NCBI GenBank assembly: GCA_963721385.1
Contig: CAVRJB010000019.1
Span: forward strand, 62,001-126,000
Source of the DNA: DAOMFB01 sp963721385
GTDB lineage: Bacteria > Acidobacteriota > Thermoanaerobaculia > UBA5066
Length of the DNA stretch: 64,000 nucleotides
Reading direction: 5' to 3'
The notes under the pieces were generated by a model, which ran no database searches, was not told the origin of the DNA, and saw only the letters and a program-made list of their open reading frames with translations. Below, piece after piece: positions 1 to 12,200 of the stretch (its first letter is position 1; the number at the start of each line of letters is the position of its first letter). The translations under genes were made by a program, and so were the position numbers.

Positions 1-626
1 AGTTCGCGGGAAAGACGGTCCTCTACAGCGTCACGCTCGTCGCGCTCAAGAAGCGCATCCTGCCGGCTCTCGACGACGACCTGGCGAAGGGGGCCCTCAC
101 GCCGAGGGACGGGGAGCCGCCGGAGGGGGCGGATCTCGCGATGCTGCGCGGGAAGGTCACCGAATCGGTCACGCGCGAGAAGGAGGCGGCCCTGAAGGAG
201 ACGCGCCGACGTGCGGCCCTCGACGCCCTCCTCGCCCTGAACGAGGTCGAGGCGCCGGAGTCGATGGTCGAGGCCGAGATCGACGCGGCCCTTCGCGAGT
301 ACGCGCGCCACCTGGCCCGGCAGGGCGTCGACCTGAAGCAGGCCGGCATCGACTGGAATGTCGCCCGGACCGATGCGAAGCCCGGCGCCGTCCGGCGCGT
401 GAAGGAGTACCTTCTGCTCGACGCCATCGGCGAGGCCGAGAACGTCACCGTCTCCGACACCGAGCTCGACGCCGAGTTGAAGCGCCGCGCGCTGGCGATG
501 GAAACCACGCTCGCCGAGCTGAAGGCCGCGCTCGTGAAGAACGAGCGGCTGGAGGGGATCCGCGAGGAGCTGCGGATCGACCGCGTGGTGGAGCTCGTCC
601 TCGCCGAGGCCTCGCCGGCCGTCTGA
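1..626 (+). CDS. tig: Trigger factor, C-terminal part (5' end outside window)
   Basis: This is the end of trigger factor, the ribosome-docked chaperone that meets nascent chains. The frame is open from base 3 and gives 207 residues, about half of the usual length. The first visible residues match the close of the FKBP-like PPIase domain (a VTLVALKKRILPALDDDLAK-type end). The rest is the Glu/Lys/Ala-rich helical arm domain that cradles the substrate. clpP follows after 41 bp and clpX and lon come next, the classic bacterial order tig-clpP-clpX-lon. The identity is firm despite the missing ribosome-binding domain, because both the PPIase end and the neighbourhood fit. An internal ATG at 141 opens the same frame but is not a plausible start. 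Confidence 0.93.
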   Translation, partial: FAGKTVLYSVTLVALKKRILPALDDDLAKGALTPRDGEPPEGADLAMLRGKVTESVTREKEAALKETRRRAALDALLALNEVEAPESMVEAEIDAALREYARHLARQGVDLKQAGIDWNVARTDAKPGAVRRVKEYLLLDAIGEAENVTVSDTELDAELKRRALAMETTLAELKAALVKNERLEGIREELRIDRVVELVLAEASPAV

Positions 627-630
627 CGCG

Positions 631-636
631 TAAGAT
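631..636 (+). promoter_or_regulatory. Candidate -10 element for clpP
   Basis: TAAGAT lies five bases after the tig stop and 31 bases before the clpP ATG. A Shine-Dalgarno-like GAGAGG stands between them. The same hexamer recurs before other genes in the window (clpX, the P5C dehydrogenase, the hydrolase at 59412). I see no good -35 match, so this is suggestive only. Confidence 0.35.
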
Positions 637-667
637 CGGCCCCTGACGGACGAGAGGAACAGAAGCC

Positions 668-1270
668 ATGTCGATGCTGATCCCGATGGTCATCGAGCAG
701 ACGAACAGGGGCGAGCGCGCCTACGACATCTACTCGCGTCTGCTGAAGGACAACGTCATCTTCCTGGGCTCGTCGATCAATGACGACGTCGCGAACCTCG
801 TCATCGCGCAGATGCTCTTCCTGGAGGCCGAGAACCCCGAGAAGGACATCACCCTCTACATCAACTCTCCGGGCGGCTCGGTGTCGGCCGGGTTCGCCAT
901 CTACGACACGATGCAGTACGTCAAGCCGGACGTGGCGACCTACTGCATCGGACAGGCCGCGTCGATGGGCGCGGTCCTTCTCGCGGGCGGCGCCAAGGGG
1001 AAGCGGGCCGCCCTCCCGAACGCCCGGATCCTGATCCACCAGCCACACGGCGGCGCCGAGGGACAGGTGTCGGACATCGAGATCCAGGCGAAAGAGATGC
1101 TCAGGACGAAGAAACGGCTGAACGAGATCCTGGCCTTCCATACAGGTCAGCCATTCGAGCAGGTCGAGAAGGACACGGACCGCGACAACATTTTCGAGGC
1201 GGACGCCGCGAAAGAGTACGGTCTGATCGACCTCGTCATCCGGCGCCGGGACGACAAGACGGCGGCCTGA
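668..1270 (+). CDS. clpP: ATP-dependent Clp protease proteolytic subunit ClpP
   Basis: ClpP forms the two-ring serine protease barrel that degrades proteins fed by ClpX in the cytoplasm. The 200-residue product has the usual length. The catalytic triad is visible: Ser99 in GQAASMGA, His124 in ILIHQPHGG and Asp173 in DTDRDN. The oligomerisation and substrate-channel segments SSINDDVANL and YINSPGGSVSAG are conserved. Family members often have a short propeptide, and here the first residues (MSMLIPMVIEQTNRGERAYD) match mature ClpP almost from the start. The gene sits 41 bp after tig and 65 bp before clpX, so unfoldase and protease are likely co-expressed. Confidence 0.98.
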   Translation: MSMLIPMVIEQTNRGERAYDIYSRLLKDNVIFLGSSINDDVANLVIAQMLFLEAENPEKDITLYINSPGGSVSAGFAIYDTMQYVKPDVATYCIGQAASMGAVLLAGGAKGKRAALPNARILIHQPHGGAEGQVSDIEIQAKEMLRTKKRLNEILAFHTGQPFEQVEKDTDRDNIFEADAAKEYGLIDLVIRRRDDKTAA

Positions 1271-1312
1271 GGCGGGGGATTTCCGCGGTTCATGGGAGAG
1301 GGTAAGATTCGG

Positions 1313-1318
1313 GCCGGG
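1313..1318 (+). promoter_or_regulatory. Candidate -10 element for clpX
   Basis: TAAGAT sits 17 bases before the clpX ATG, in the 65-bp clpP-clpX gap. Transcription from it would start near 1325, leaving a leader of about 10 bases that contains just the AGGGGA ribosome binding site. No convincing -35 is seen. Confidence 0.35.
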
Positions 1319-1335
1319 GATAGCAGGGGACGCCA

Positions 1336-2580
<1,245 letters not shown>

Positions 2581-2671
2581 CGGGCGCCGCGGCCGGCTCC
2601 GTCCCCCCGTCGCCCCCTGAATCGAGCTCTGCTCCCGCGATTTCCGCGCCGCCCGCGCCCGAGGTGACCCC

Positions 2672-5089
2672 ATGACAGGACTCACTCCCTTCGATCCCGC
2701 CGCCGCCACTCGCGTCCCGCTGCCCCTCGTGCCGCTCCGGGACATGGTCGTCTTCCCGCGCATGATGGCGCCCTTCGTCGTGGGGCGCGCCTCGTCCATC
2801 GCGGCGCTCGAAGAGGCGCTCGCCTCGCCAGCGAAGACGATCTTCCTCGCGGCCCAGAAGGATCCCCGGGTCGACGAGCCGGTGGCCGGCGACATCCACG
2901 AGATCGGAGTCGTCGCGGTGGTCGTCCAGTCGCTGAAGCTCCCGAACGGGCACATCAAGGTGATGGTCGAAGGGGTCTCGCGCGCGCGGATCGACTCCTA
3001 CCTCCCGTCCTCGGGCCACTTGACCGTCTCCGCGGAGAAGATCGAGGCGAAGCCCGCGCCGGGAGGCGACGTCGCGCCCTACCTGCAGAAGGTCCTCGCG
3101 GTCTTCGAGCAGTATGCGAAGCTCTCGCACCACCTCGCATTCGAAGGGCTCCTCTCGTCCCTGAAGATGGACGACCCCGATGCGTTCGCCGACACGCTCG
3201 CGGGCCACCTGCCCGCCTCCATCCCGACGGCCGACAAGCAGACCCTCCTGGAGACCGCGGCGCCGCTCGAGCGGCTCCAGAAGCTGCAGGACATGCTGGA
3301 GATCGAGATCGAGAAGATCAACATCGACAGGCGGATCAACAGCAAGGTCAAGAAGCAGATGGAGCGGGCCCAGAAGGAGTACTACCTCAACGAGAAGATC
3401 AAGGCGATCCACCAGGAGCTCGGCAAGAAAGACGACAAGTCCGACGAGGTCGAGGAGCTCCGCGCCAAGATCGAGAAGGCGGGGATGCCGAAGGAGACGA
3501 AGGAGAAGGCGCTCGCCGAGCTGAAGCGACTCGAGGCGATGCCGAACGTCTCCGCCGAGGCTACCGTCTCGCGCAACTACATCGACTGGCTCGTCTCCGT
3601 TCCCTGGAAGAAGGCCTCGCGCGAGGCCAAGGACCTGAATCGGGCCGAGAAGATCCTGAACGACGACCACTTCGGCCTCGAGAAGGTCAAGGAGCGGATC
3701 CTGGAGTTTCTCGCGGTCCGCCAGCTCGTGACCGAGACGAAGGGCTCGATCCTCTGTTTCGCCGGTCCCCCGGGAGTGGGGAAGACGTCGCTCGCGAAGA
3801 GCATCGCCCGGTCGCTGAACCGGAAGTTCGTCCGGCTGTCGCTCGGCGGCGTCCGCGACGAGGCCGAGGTCCGGGGCCACCGGCGCACGTATATCGGCGC
3901 CTTCCCGGGCCAGATCATCCAGATGATGAAGAAGGCGGGGACCGTGAACCCGGTCTTCCTCCTCGACGAGGTCGACAAGATGTCGATGGACTTCCGGGGC
4001 GACCCCTCCGCGGCGCTCCTCGAGGTCCTCGACCCCGAGCAGAACCACGCGTTCGTGGACCACTACCTGGACGTCGAGTACGACCTCTCGAAAGTGATGT
4101 TCATCGCGACGGCCAACGTCGTCCACCCCATTCCGCCGGCCCTGAAGGACCGGATGGAGATCATCCCGCTCTCCGGCTACACGCCGAACGAGAAGCTCGC
4201 CATCGCGAAACAGTTCCTCGTCCGGAAGCAGGTCAAGGACAACGGCCTGACTGCGGACCAGGCGGTCTTCGAGGACGGCGCCATCTACGGCCTCGTCGAG
4301 AAGTACACGCGCGAGGCGGGCGTCCGGAACCTGGAGCGCGAGATCGCCTCGGTCTGCCGGAAGATCGCGCGCCGGATCCTGACGAAGAACCCGGAGCTGC
4401 CGGTCCGCGTGACCGCGGAGAACCTGCCGGACTTCCTCGGCAAGGCGAAGTTCCGTCTCGGCAAGAGGGGGGAGAAGGCCGAGATCGGCCTCGCGACGGG
4501 CCTCGCCTGGACCGAGTCGGGCGGCGACGTCCTTCACATCGAGACGACGCTGATGCGCGGGAAGGGGAACGTCGTCCTGACGGGCCAGCTCGGCGAGGTC
4601 ATGCAGGAGTCGGCCCGTGCGGCGCTCTCGTACGTCAGGACGCGCGCCGAGCTCTACGGCGCCGAGCCCGACTTCTACGAGAAGAAGGACATCCACGTCC
4701 ACATCCCCGAGGGGGCGATCCCGAAGGACGGCCCCTCGGCCGGCATTACGATGGCGACCTCGATCCTCTCGGCCGTCACGAAGATTCCGGTCCGGAAGAA
4801 CATCGCGATGACGGGCGAGATCACGCTGCGCGGGAAAGTGCTCCCTGTCGGCGGCATCAAGGAGAAGCTCCTCGCCGCCTACCGGGCGGGGGTGACGACG
4901 ATCATCCTGCCGAAGGAAAACGACAAGGACCTCGACGACCTCCCGGAGGAGATCCGGTCGGTCATGGAGTTCCACCTCGTGGAGGACGTGGACGAGGTGG
5001 TCCGCCTGACGCTCGAAGGGTCTCCGTCGCCGATGCTCCCGAAGGAACTGACCGCCGAGACCGGGACCACCCCCCCCACGGCGCATTGA
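2672..5089 (+). CDS. lon: ATP-dependent Lon protease
   Basis: Lon combines unfoldase and protease in one chain and clears damaged and regulatory proteins. The 805-residue protein has the N-terminal substrate-binding LAN domain (about 15-210), a coiled-coil linker, and a AAA+ domain with Walker A GPPGVGKT at 365-372 and Walker B VFLLDEVDK. The C-terminal protease domain has the catalytic dyad Ser689 in DGPSAG and Lys732 in GGIKEK. Length and order are those of bacterial LonA. It follows clpX after 91 bp. A hairpin 10 bp after the stop may end transcription. Confidence 0.98.
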   Translation: MTGLTPFDPAAATRVPLPLVPLRDMVVFPRMMAPFVVGRASSIAALEEALASPAKTIFLAAQKDPRVDEPVAGDIHEIGVVAVVVQSLKLPNGHIKVMVEGVSRARIDSYLPSSGHLTVSAEKIEAKPAPGGDVAPYLQKVLAVFEQYAKLSHHLAFEGLLSSLKMDDPDAFADTLAGHLPASIPTADKQTLLETAAPLERLQKLQDMLEIEIEKINIDRRINSKVKKQMERAQKEYYLNEKIKAIHQELGKKDDKSDEVEELRAKIEKAGMPKETKEKALAELKRLEAMPNVSAEATVSRNYIDWLVSVPWKKASREAKDLNRAEKILNDDHFGLEKVKERILEFLAVRQLVTETKGSILCFAGPPGVGKTSLAKSIARSLNRKFVRLSLGGVRDEAEVRGHRRTYIGAFPGQIIQMMKKAGTVNPVFLLDEVDKMSMDFRGDPSAALLEVLDPEQNHAFVDHYLDVEYDLSKVMFIATANVVHPIPPALKDRMEIIPLSGYTPNEKLAIAKQFLVRKQVKDNGLTADQAVFEDGAIYGLVEKYTREAGVRNLEREIASVCRKIARRILTKNPELPVRVTAENLPDFLGKAKFRLGKRGEKAEIGLATGLAWTESGGDVLHIETTLMRGKGNVVLTGQLGEVMQESARAALSYVRTRAELYGAEPDFYEKKDIHVHIPEGAIPKDGPSAGITMATSILSAVTKIPVRKNIAMTGEITLRGKVLPVGGIKEKLLAAYRAGVTTIILPKENDKDLDDLPEEIRSVMEFHLVEDVDEVVRLTLEGSPSPMLPKELTAETGTTPPTAH

Positions 5090-5099
5090 TGTACCGGGC

Positions 5100-5122
5100 G
5101 GAACCGGCAACGTGCCGGTTTC
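5100..5122 (+). terminator. Hairpin after lon, possible terminator
   Basis: AACCGGCA (5102-5109) and TGCCGGTT (5113-5120) form a perfect 8-bp stem with a 3-base loop, extendable by a G-U and a G-C pair. It begins 10 bp after the lon stop. No U-tract follows, so intrinsic termination is uncertain. The remaining 5123-5314 before engB holds a TAGAAT hexamer at 5184-5189 that could be a -10, but no other recognisable feature. Confidence 0.4.
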
Positions 5123-5314
5123 CCCGGAACCCCCTTCCGGACCGGACACAGCCCCAATCGCAACCTGCCCGGGAGTTTTGACGTAGAATCCAGCGCGTCG
5201 GGGGTTCCTGCCCGGATCCCCGGCGACGACTTCCGACACACCCTCCGAAGAGACTTGCTCCCGAAACTCTGATTTCCAGCGGCCGCGGTTTCGCGCAGCC
5301 GCCCTTGACCTTCG

Positions 5315-5989
5315 ATGAACCCCGCTCTCTCGTCCGCACCTTTTCCCAACGGCCGCCGCGCCGGCCGGCCGGGCCCTGCCTCGAAGGCGCGGCTCGGCGC
5401 GGAGGTTCTGCTCGCCCTCGCCGGCCACCGGCCCGGCGAGCGACCGGGCGGCGACGCGTTGCCGTCGGTCGCCGTCCTCGGCCGTTCGAACGTCGGGAAG
5501 TCCAGCCTCCTGAACGCCCTCCTCGGCGTCCCCGTCGCCCGCGTCTCGGCCACCCCCGGAAGGACGCAGGCGCTCTACTGGTACCGGGTCGACGGCCGCT
5601 TCCACCTCGTCGACTGCCCCGGCTACGGCTACGCGAAGGCGTCGCGCGAGGTCCGCGCGACGCTCGAGAAGCTGATCGAGTCGCTCCTCACGGAGGAGCC
5701 CCGCCCCGACCTCGCGCTCCTTCTCGTCGACGGCCGGCTCGCCCCGCAGGAGTCCGACCGCTCGATGGCGCTCTTTCTTTCCAGCGCCGGCGTCCCGACC
5801 CTCGTCGTCGCGACGAAGTGGGATGCCGTGAAACCCTCGGCCCGGCCGCGCCAGCTCCGTGCGCTGACGGCGGAATTCGAGGAAGAGAACGTCCGCCCCC
5901 TCCTGCCCGTCTCGTCCGAGACGGGCGAAAACCTCTCCGGCCTCGTCCGCCTCGTGCGGACCCGGCTGGAAGCCCCCCGTTCCACCTGA
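5315..5989 (+). CDS. engB: Ribosome biogenesis GTPase EngB (YsxC/YihA family)
   Basis: EngB is a small essential GTPase that helps large-subunit ribosome assembly. The 224-residue product has the GTPase motifs in order: G1 GRSNVGKSS, G2 region with TPGRTQ, G3 DCPGYG, G4 TKWD and G5 SSETG. About 40 residues before G1 are Pro/Arg/Gly-rich and poorly conserved, so the exact start is uncertain; no clear ribosome binding site precedes the ATG. rho follows after 11 bp, so the two are probably cotranscribed. A longer open frame (5305-7359) runs through engB in the rho frame but is only an antiphase artefact. Confidence 0.94.
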   Translation: MNPALSSAPFPNGRRAGRPGPASKARLGAEVLLALAGHRPGERPGGDALPSVAVLGRSNVGKSSLLNALLGVPVARVSATPGRTQALYWYRVDGRFHLVDCPGYGYAKASREVRATLEKLIESLLTEEPRPDLALLLVDGRLAPQESDRSMALFLSSAGVPTLVVATKWDAVKPSARPRQLRALTAEFEEENVRPLLPVSSETGENLSGLVRLVRTRLEAPRST

Positions 5990-6000
5990 AGGAGTCCCGT

Positions 6001-7359
<1,359 letters not shown>

Positions 7360-7369
7360 GCCTCCGCGG

Positions 7370-8356
7370 TCAGGCGTGCAGCTCCACGACGTCCTTGTCG
7401 GCGAGGACGTGGTGGCGGTCCACCTGCTGGCCGTCGAACTTGGCGTGGCCCCAGATCCGCGCGTACTTGAGCCGCTCGGCGATCTCCTTGTGGACGTGCG
7501 CGGCGAAGTCGTGGATCGTGGCTCCCTCCGGAAGGACGAACGGCCGTTCCATGTCCGGCTTGTGCCCCGGCTCCTTGCCGTAGACGCGGATCCGCCGGAG
7601 CTCGCGGAAGAGGACCTCGCGGAGCGGGTCGAGGCCGGCGCCCGTGAACGCCGAGACCGGGAAGAAGGGGAGCTCCTCTCCAACCGCCTCGCGCGCGAGC
7701 GCGGCGAAGGTGCCGTCGTCCTCGTCGCTCTTGTTGCCAACGGCGAGGACCGGCTTCGGGAGGAGGAAGGGCGGGGCGTCCTTCGGGATCGGGCGCGCCC
7801 GCGGCCAGACGCGGGCCTTCGCGAGGAGGTCGTGGAGGAGGCGGGACGCGGCCTCGGTGTCGTCGGCCGCGACGTCGAGGACGAGGAGGACGCCGTCGGC
7901 GCCGTGCGCGAGGTTGGCGAGGTACGGCTCGGTGTGCCCCTCGGCCACGGCGGGCGTGTCGACGAGCTGCACCTGCACGTCCTCGAACTCCATCATCCCG
8001 GGAACGGGCGCACGCGTCGTGAACGGATAGGTGCCGATCTCGGGGTGCGCATGGGTGAGGGCGGCGAGAAGCGACGACTTCCCGGCGTTCGGCGGCCCCA
8101 GGAGGACCCACTGGCCCGCCCCCTCGCGCCGGACATGGCCGATCTCCGTGCGATGGCCGCCGTGCGGCGCGTGCTCGACCTCCTTTTCCAGCTTCGAGAG
8201 GCGCTGCCTCAGGTCGGCCAGCATCTTCTCCGTTCCCTTGTGCTTGGGAAGAAGCGCGATCATCTCGCGCAGCGCCGCGAGTTTCTCCGCGTGGTCCTTC
8301 GACGCCTTGAAGCGCTCCTCGGCGTCGTGGTACTGCGGGGTCAGGTTGGCGGTCAC
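7370..8356 (-). CDS. TGS-domain GTPase of the OBG/DRG type
   Basis: This is a P-loop GTPase of the OBG-HflX-like superfamily, close to DRG-type proteins with a C-terminal TGS domain. From the GTG at 8356 it has 328 residues. A helical N-terminus (about 1-65) precedes G1 GPPNAGKSS (87-95), G3 DTPA (133-136) and G4 NKSD (208-211). A TGS-like end (about 260-328) reads KFDGQQVDRHHVLADKDVVE. The open frame extends 24 codons further upstream to 8428, but those residues are low-complexity, and the GTG has a GATAAT hexamer exactly six bases before it with no ribosome binding site. Family role: ribosome-linked regulation; the precise substrate is unknown. It converges with rho, 10 bp between stops. 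Confidence 0.82.
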   Translation of the reverse strand: MTANLTPQYHDAEERFKASKDHAEKLAALREMIALLPKHKGTEKMLADLRQRLSKLEKEVEHAPHGGHRTEIGHVRREGAGQWVLLGPPNAGKSSLLAALTHAHPEIGTYPFTTRAPVPGMMEFEDVQVQLVDTPAVAEGHTEPYLANLAHGADGVLLVLDVAADDTEAASRLLHDLLAKARVWPRARPIPKDAPPFLLPKPVLAVGNKSDEDDGTFAALAREAVGEELPFFPVSAFTGAGLDPLREVLFRELRRIRVYGKEPGHKPDMERPFVLPEGATIHDFAAHVHKEIAERLKYARIWGHAKFDGQQVDRHHVLADKDVVELHA

Positions 8357-8362
8357 GGGTCG

Positions 8363-8368
8363 ATTATC
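8363..8368 (-). promoter_or_regulatory. -10 element directly before the GTPase start (leaderless type)
   Basis: On the minus strand GATAAT is followed by CGACCC and then GTG, so transcription would begin on the start codon. The surrounding bases (CCCGATAATCG, one base, CCCGTGA) are almost identical to those before truA at 40921-40938. Confidence 0.5.
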
Positions 8369-8409
8369 GGGGGAAGCCCGGCGGCAGGGGGCGGGCCCGC
8401 CGGAATCGG

Positions 8410-8438
8410 TTGTCAAAAACGGGCGCACGTTCTATCTT
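8410..8438 (+). promoter_or_regulatory. Sigma-70-type promoter of aquaporin gene
   Basis: TTGTCA (8410-8415) and TATCTT (8433-8438) are separated by exactly 17 bp. The hexamers match the housekeeping consensus at five and four of six positions. The aquaporin ATG is 41 bases downstream with its own AAAGGA ribosome binding site. Confidence 0.6.
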
Positions 8439-8479
8439 CTCGTCCTTCCCGGCTCCAATTCGATGAGAAAGGAATCATC

Positions 8480-9169
8480 ATGGGTAAGAAGACCGCGGCC
8501 GAGTTCCTCGGCACCTTCTGGCTGGTCCTCGGGGGGTGCGGCAGCGCCGTCCTCGCGGCCGCCTTTCCGAACGTCGGGATCGGGCTTCTCGGCGTCTCGT
8601 TCGCGTTCGGCCTGACAGTCCTGACGATGGCCTACGCCATCGGTCACATCTCGGGCTGCCACCTGAACCCGGCGGTCTCGGTCGGCCTCTGGGCCGGCGG
8701 CCGCTTTCCGGCGTCCGGACTCGTCCCGTACATCGTCGCGCAGGTGGCCGGCGGGATCGCGGGCGCGGGCGTCCTCTACCTCATCGCGAGCGGGAAAGCG
8801 GGGTTCGACCTCGCGGGGGGCTTCGCGTCGAACGGCTACGGCGCCCACTCGCCGGGAGGCTACGCCCTCGGCGCGTGCCTCGTCGCCGAGATCGTCATGA
8901 CCTTCTTCTTCCTCATGGTGATCCTCGGCTCCACCCACGGTAAGGCGCCTGCGGGCTTCGCCGGAATCGCCATCGGCCTCGCGCTGACGCTCATCCATCT
9001 GATCAGCATCCCCGTGACGAACACCTCGGTGAACCCGGCTCGCAGCACCGGGCCGGCCCTTTTCGTCGGGGGGTGGGCGATCGAGCAGCTCTGGCTCTTC
9101 TGGGTCGCTCCGATCGTCGGCGCCGCGCTCGCGGGTTTCGCGTACCGCTGGCTGGCGGACGAGGCCTGA
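8480..9169 (+). CDS. aqpZ: Aquaporin Z-type water channel
   Basis: This is an inner-membrane MIP-family channel, most like AqpZ, that passes water during osmotic change. The 229-residue protein has six transmembrane segments and the two pore half-helices with NPA boxes, HLNPAVS and NTSVNPARS. The Arg after the second NPA and the His in the fifth helix (LIHLISIPV) are selectivity-filter residues typical of water-only channels. The ATG at 8480 has AAAGGA six bases upstream. It has its own promoter and no operon partner; the next gene starts 36 bp later on the same strand. Confidence 0.93.
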   Translation: MGKKTAAEFLGTFWLVLGGCGSAVLAAAFPNVGIGLLGVSFAFGLTVLTMAYAIGHISGCHLNPAVSVGLWAGGRFPASGLVPYIVAQVAGGIAGAGVLYLIASGKAGFDLAGGFASNGYGAHSPGGYALGACLVAEIVMTFFFLMVILGSTHGKAPAGFAGIAIGLALTLIHLISIPVTNTSVNPARSTGPALFVGGWAIEQLWLFWVAPIVGAALAGFAYRWLADEA

Positions 9170-9205
9170 CCTCCGCACGCTGCCTGGTCTGGCGACGGCC
9201 CGTCG

Positions 9206-12200
9206 ATGACCGATCTCCGAGAGACCCTGGAACGTCCCCGCCTGCGAAGGCTCCTCGCCGTCTGCGCGGGGATGATCGTCCTCTGGGCCGTCGCCGGCTT
9301 TCTCGTCCTCCCTCATTTCTTTCGGCCGGTCGTCGAGCGGAAGCTCGCGGAGAGACTCCACCGCCCCGTGGCGCTCCGCGGGCTCTCCCTGAACCCGTTC
9401 ACGCTCTCGGCCACGCTCGAGGGCCTCGAGGTGAAGGAGAAGGGAGGAGCCGGCCCGTTCTTCTCCTTCGAGCGCCTCTACGTCAACGCCGAGGTGTCGT
9501 CGGTCTTCCGGGGCGGGCCGGTCCTCCGGGCGATCACGCTGACGAAGCCCTCCGTCACGCTCGCCCGGTACGAGAACGGGACGTATAACTTCCAGGACCT
9601 CCTCGACGAGGCGCTGAAGTCGGAGCCCGAGCTGGCGCCGGGGAAAAAAGAGGCTCCGCTCCGCTTTTCCCTGAACAACATCCGCGTCGAGGGGGGAAGC
9701 GTCGACTTCGACGACCGTCCGAAGAAGACGAAGCACACCGTCCGCGGCGTCCGGATCGGGATTCCGTTCCTGTCGAACATCCCCTCCAAGGTCGAGATCA
9801 CGACGCAGCCGGTTCTCGAGGCCAAGGTGAACGGCGCCCCGTTCGTGCTCAACGGGACGACGAAGCCTTTCAGCGAGACGCGCGAGACGACTCTCGACCT
9901 GAATTTCGACGACGTCGACCTCCCCTTCTACCTCGCCTACGTCCCGCGCGACGTGCCGTCGAAGCTGACCTCCGGCCGTCTCGACACGAAGCTGACGATC
10001 GCCTTCCGGCAGCCGCTGAACGCTCCGCCGGCCCTCGTCCTTTCGGGCTCGTCGGCTCTGAGGAAGATCGCCGTGGAGTACGGCGGCCGGCCGATGCTGG
10101 CGTGGGAGAGGTTCGAGGCGGTGTTCGACTCCGTCGACGTCTTCGGGAAGAGGGCGCGGATCCGGAGCCTGAAGCTCGTCGCCCCGGAGTTCTGGATCCG
10201 GCGCGAGACGATGGGCGAGCACAACATCGTGGCGGCGCTCGTCGCGCCGGCCATGAAGAAGAAGGTCGGAGCGGAACCTTCGGGCACTCCGGCGCCCCCC
10301 GGCCCGCCGCCGCTCGTCGAGGTCGCCGAGATGAGGATTGAAGCGGGGAAGGTCCACTACGACAACTTCGCGTTCCATCCGCCGTTCCGGACCGTCTTCT
10401 CCGACCTCGCGGTCGCTGTGAAGGGCTTCTCCACGGCCCCGGGGAAGCCGGCGTCGCTCGAAGCCTCGGCGAAGACCGAGGCCGGCGAGGCGTTCCGGAA
10501 CACGGGAACGGTCTCGATGGATCCGGTGGCCGTCGAGGGGACGTTCTCGGTCGAGGGCGTCGCCCTGAAGCGCTACACGACCTTCGTCGACGAATTCCTG
10601 CCGGTCGAGATCGAGAGCGGCCTCCTCGACCTGAAGACGCAGTACCGGTACTCCATGGGGAAGGACGCCAACACGACGCTCTCGGGCCTCGCGGTCAACG
10701 TGAAGTCACCGAGCGTCCGGAAGAGGGGCGAAAAGGAGCCGTTCTTCAAGGCGGCGTCGGTTTCGGTGGCCGACACCAGCCTCGACCTCGCGAAACACGA
10801 GCTCGTCCTGGGCGACGTGAAAAGCGCCGCGGGATTCCTCGCCGTCGTGCGCGAAAAGGACGGCAGCGCCGACCTCGTGGCGCTCATGCCAAAGCCGCCG
10901 CCGGACGCCCCCCCTCCGCCTCCGTCGGCGCCGTGGAACGTCACGCTGAAGAAGGCCGCTCTGGACGGATACACCGTGAAGATCGAGGACCGGGGCTATG
11001 ACCGCCTCGCCCGGTACGCGCTCACAAGAGTGGGCCTCGTCCTTGAGAACTTCTCGACCGCCGAGGGATCGAAAGGGACGCTGACGACCCGGTTCGGCCT
11101 CGACGGGAGGGGAACGGCGACGGCGAAGGGGCCGGTCGGATTCCGTCCTCTGTTCGCAGAGCTCCGGATCGACGTGAAGGGCGTCGACCTCGTCCCGCTC
11201 GAGCCGTACGTCCTCCAGAACCTGAAGCTCTCGCTCGCGAAGGGCGAGGTTTCGGCGGCCGCGAAGTTGTCGATCCAGGAGGACGCCAGCGGCAAGGCGA
11301 GCGTCGTCGTGGCAGGGGACGTTCTCGTCGCGAGCCTTCTGGCCGTCGACCAGACGACGAAGCAGGACTTCCTGAAGTGGGAGACCTTCGCGGCCGAGAA
11401 GATGAAGGCGGGCTACAACCCGATGTTCTTCGAGGCCGAAAAGCTGGCGGTCTCGGGCGTCGCCTGCGACGTCACGGTCGAAGCGGACGGAACGGTGAAT
11501 CTCCGGAAAGTCGTCGGCGCGCCGGCGCCGCCCGACGAGGACGACGAGGAGCCGGCGGCCCCGGCGGAAGCGACGGTCCCGCCGCCGCCGGTGCCGGCGA
11601 ATGCGAAGTCCGCCGTCCTGCCGGTCCGGATCGACGCCCTGACGCTTCAGGGAGGGACGATCCGCCTGACGGACCGGTTCATCAGGCCGAACTATGCCGC
11701 CACGCTCGGAAACCTCGGGGGGCGCGTGACCGGCCTGTCGTCGCAGGAGGGATCCGTCGCGGAGATGGATCTCCGCGGGAACCTCGCCAACCGCTCGCCG
11801 CTCCAGATCACGGGCTCGCTCAATCCCCTCGCCGCGACGACCTTCGCCGACATCAAGGCCAGCTTCCGCGACATCGACCTCCCCGCGTTCACGCCCTACT
11901 CGGGCAAGTACGCCGGCTACGGGATCGCGAGCGGCACGCTGACGATCGAGGTGGCGTACAAGCTCGAGAACCGGAAGCTCAACGCGCAGAACCGGATCGT
12001 CGCGGACCAGTTTTCCTTCGGCGAGAAGGTGGAGAGCCAGGACGCGACGAAGCTGCCGGTGAAGCTGGCAGTCTCGCTCCTGAAGGACAAGGACGGCGTC
12101 ATCGACCTCGACCTTCCGATCGAGGGTTCGATCGACGACCCGAAGTTCCGGATCGGAAAGGTGATCTGGAAGATCCTGACGAATCTCATCGCGAAGGCCG

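Noticed and set aside
5178..5189. TTGACG next to TAGAAT before engB as a promoter
   Set aside because: The hexamers are adjacent, with no spacer. TAGAAT alone may be a -10, but there is no -35 at 16-18 bp.
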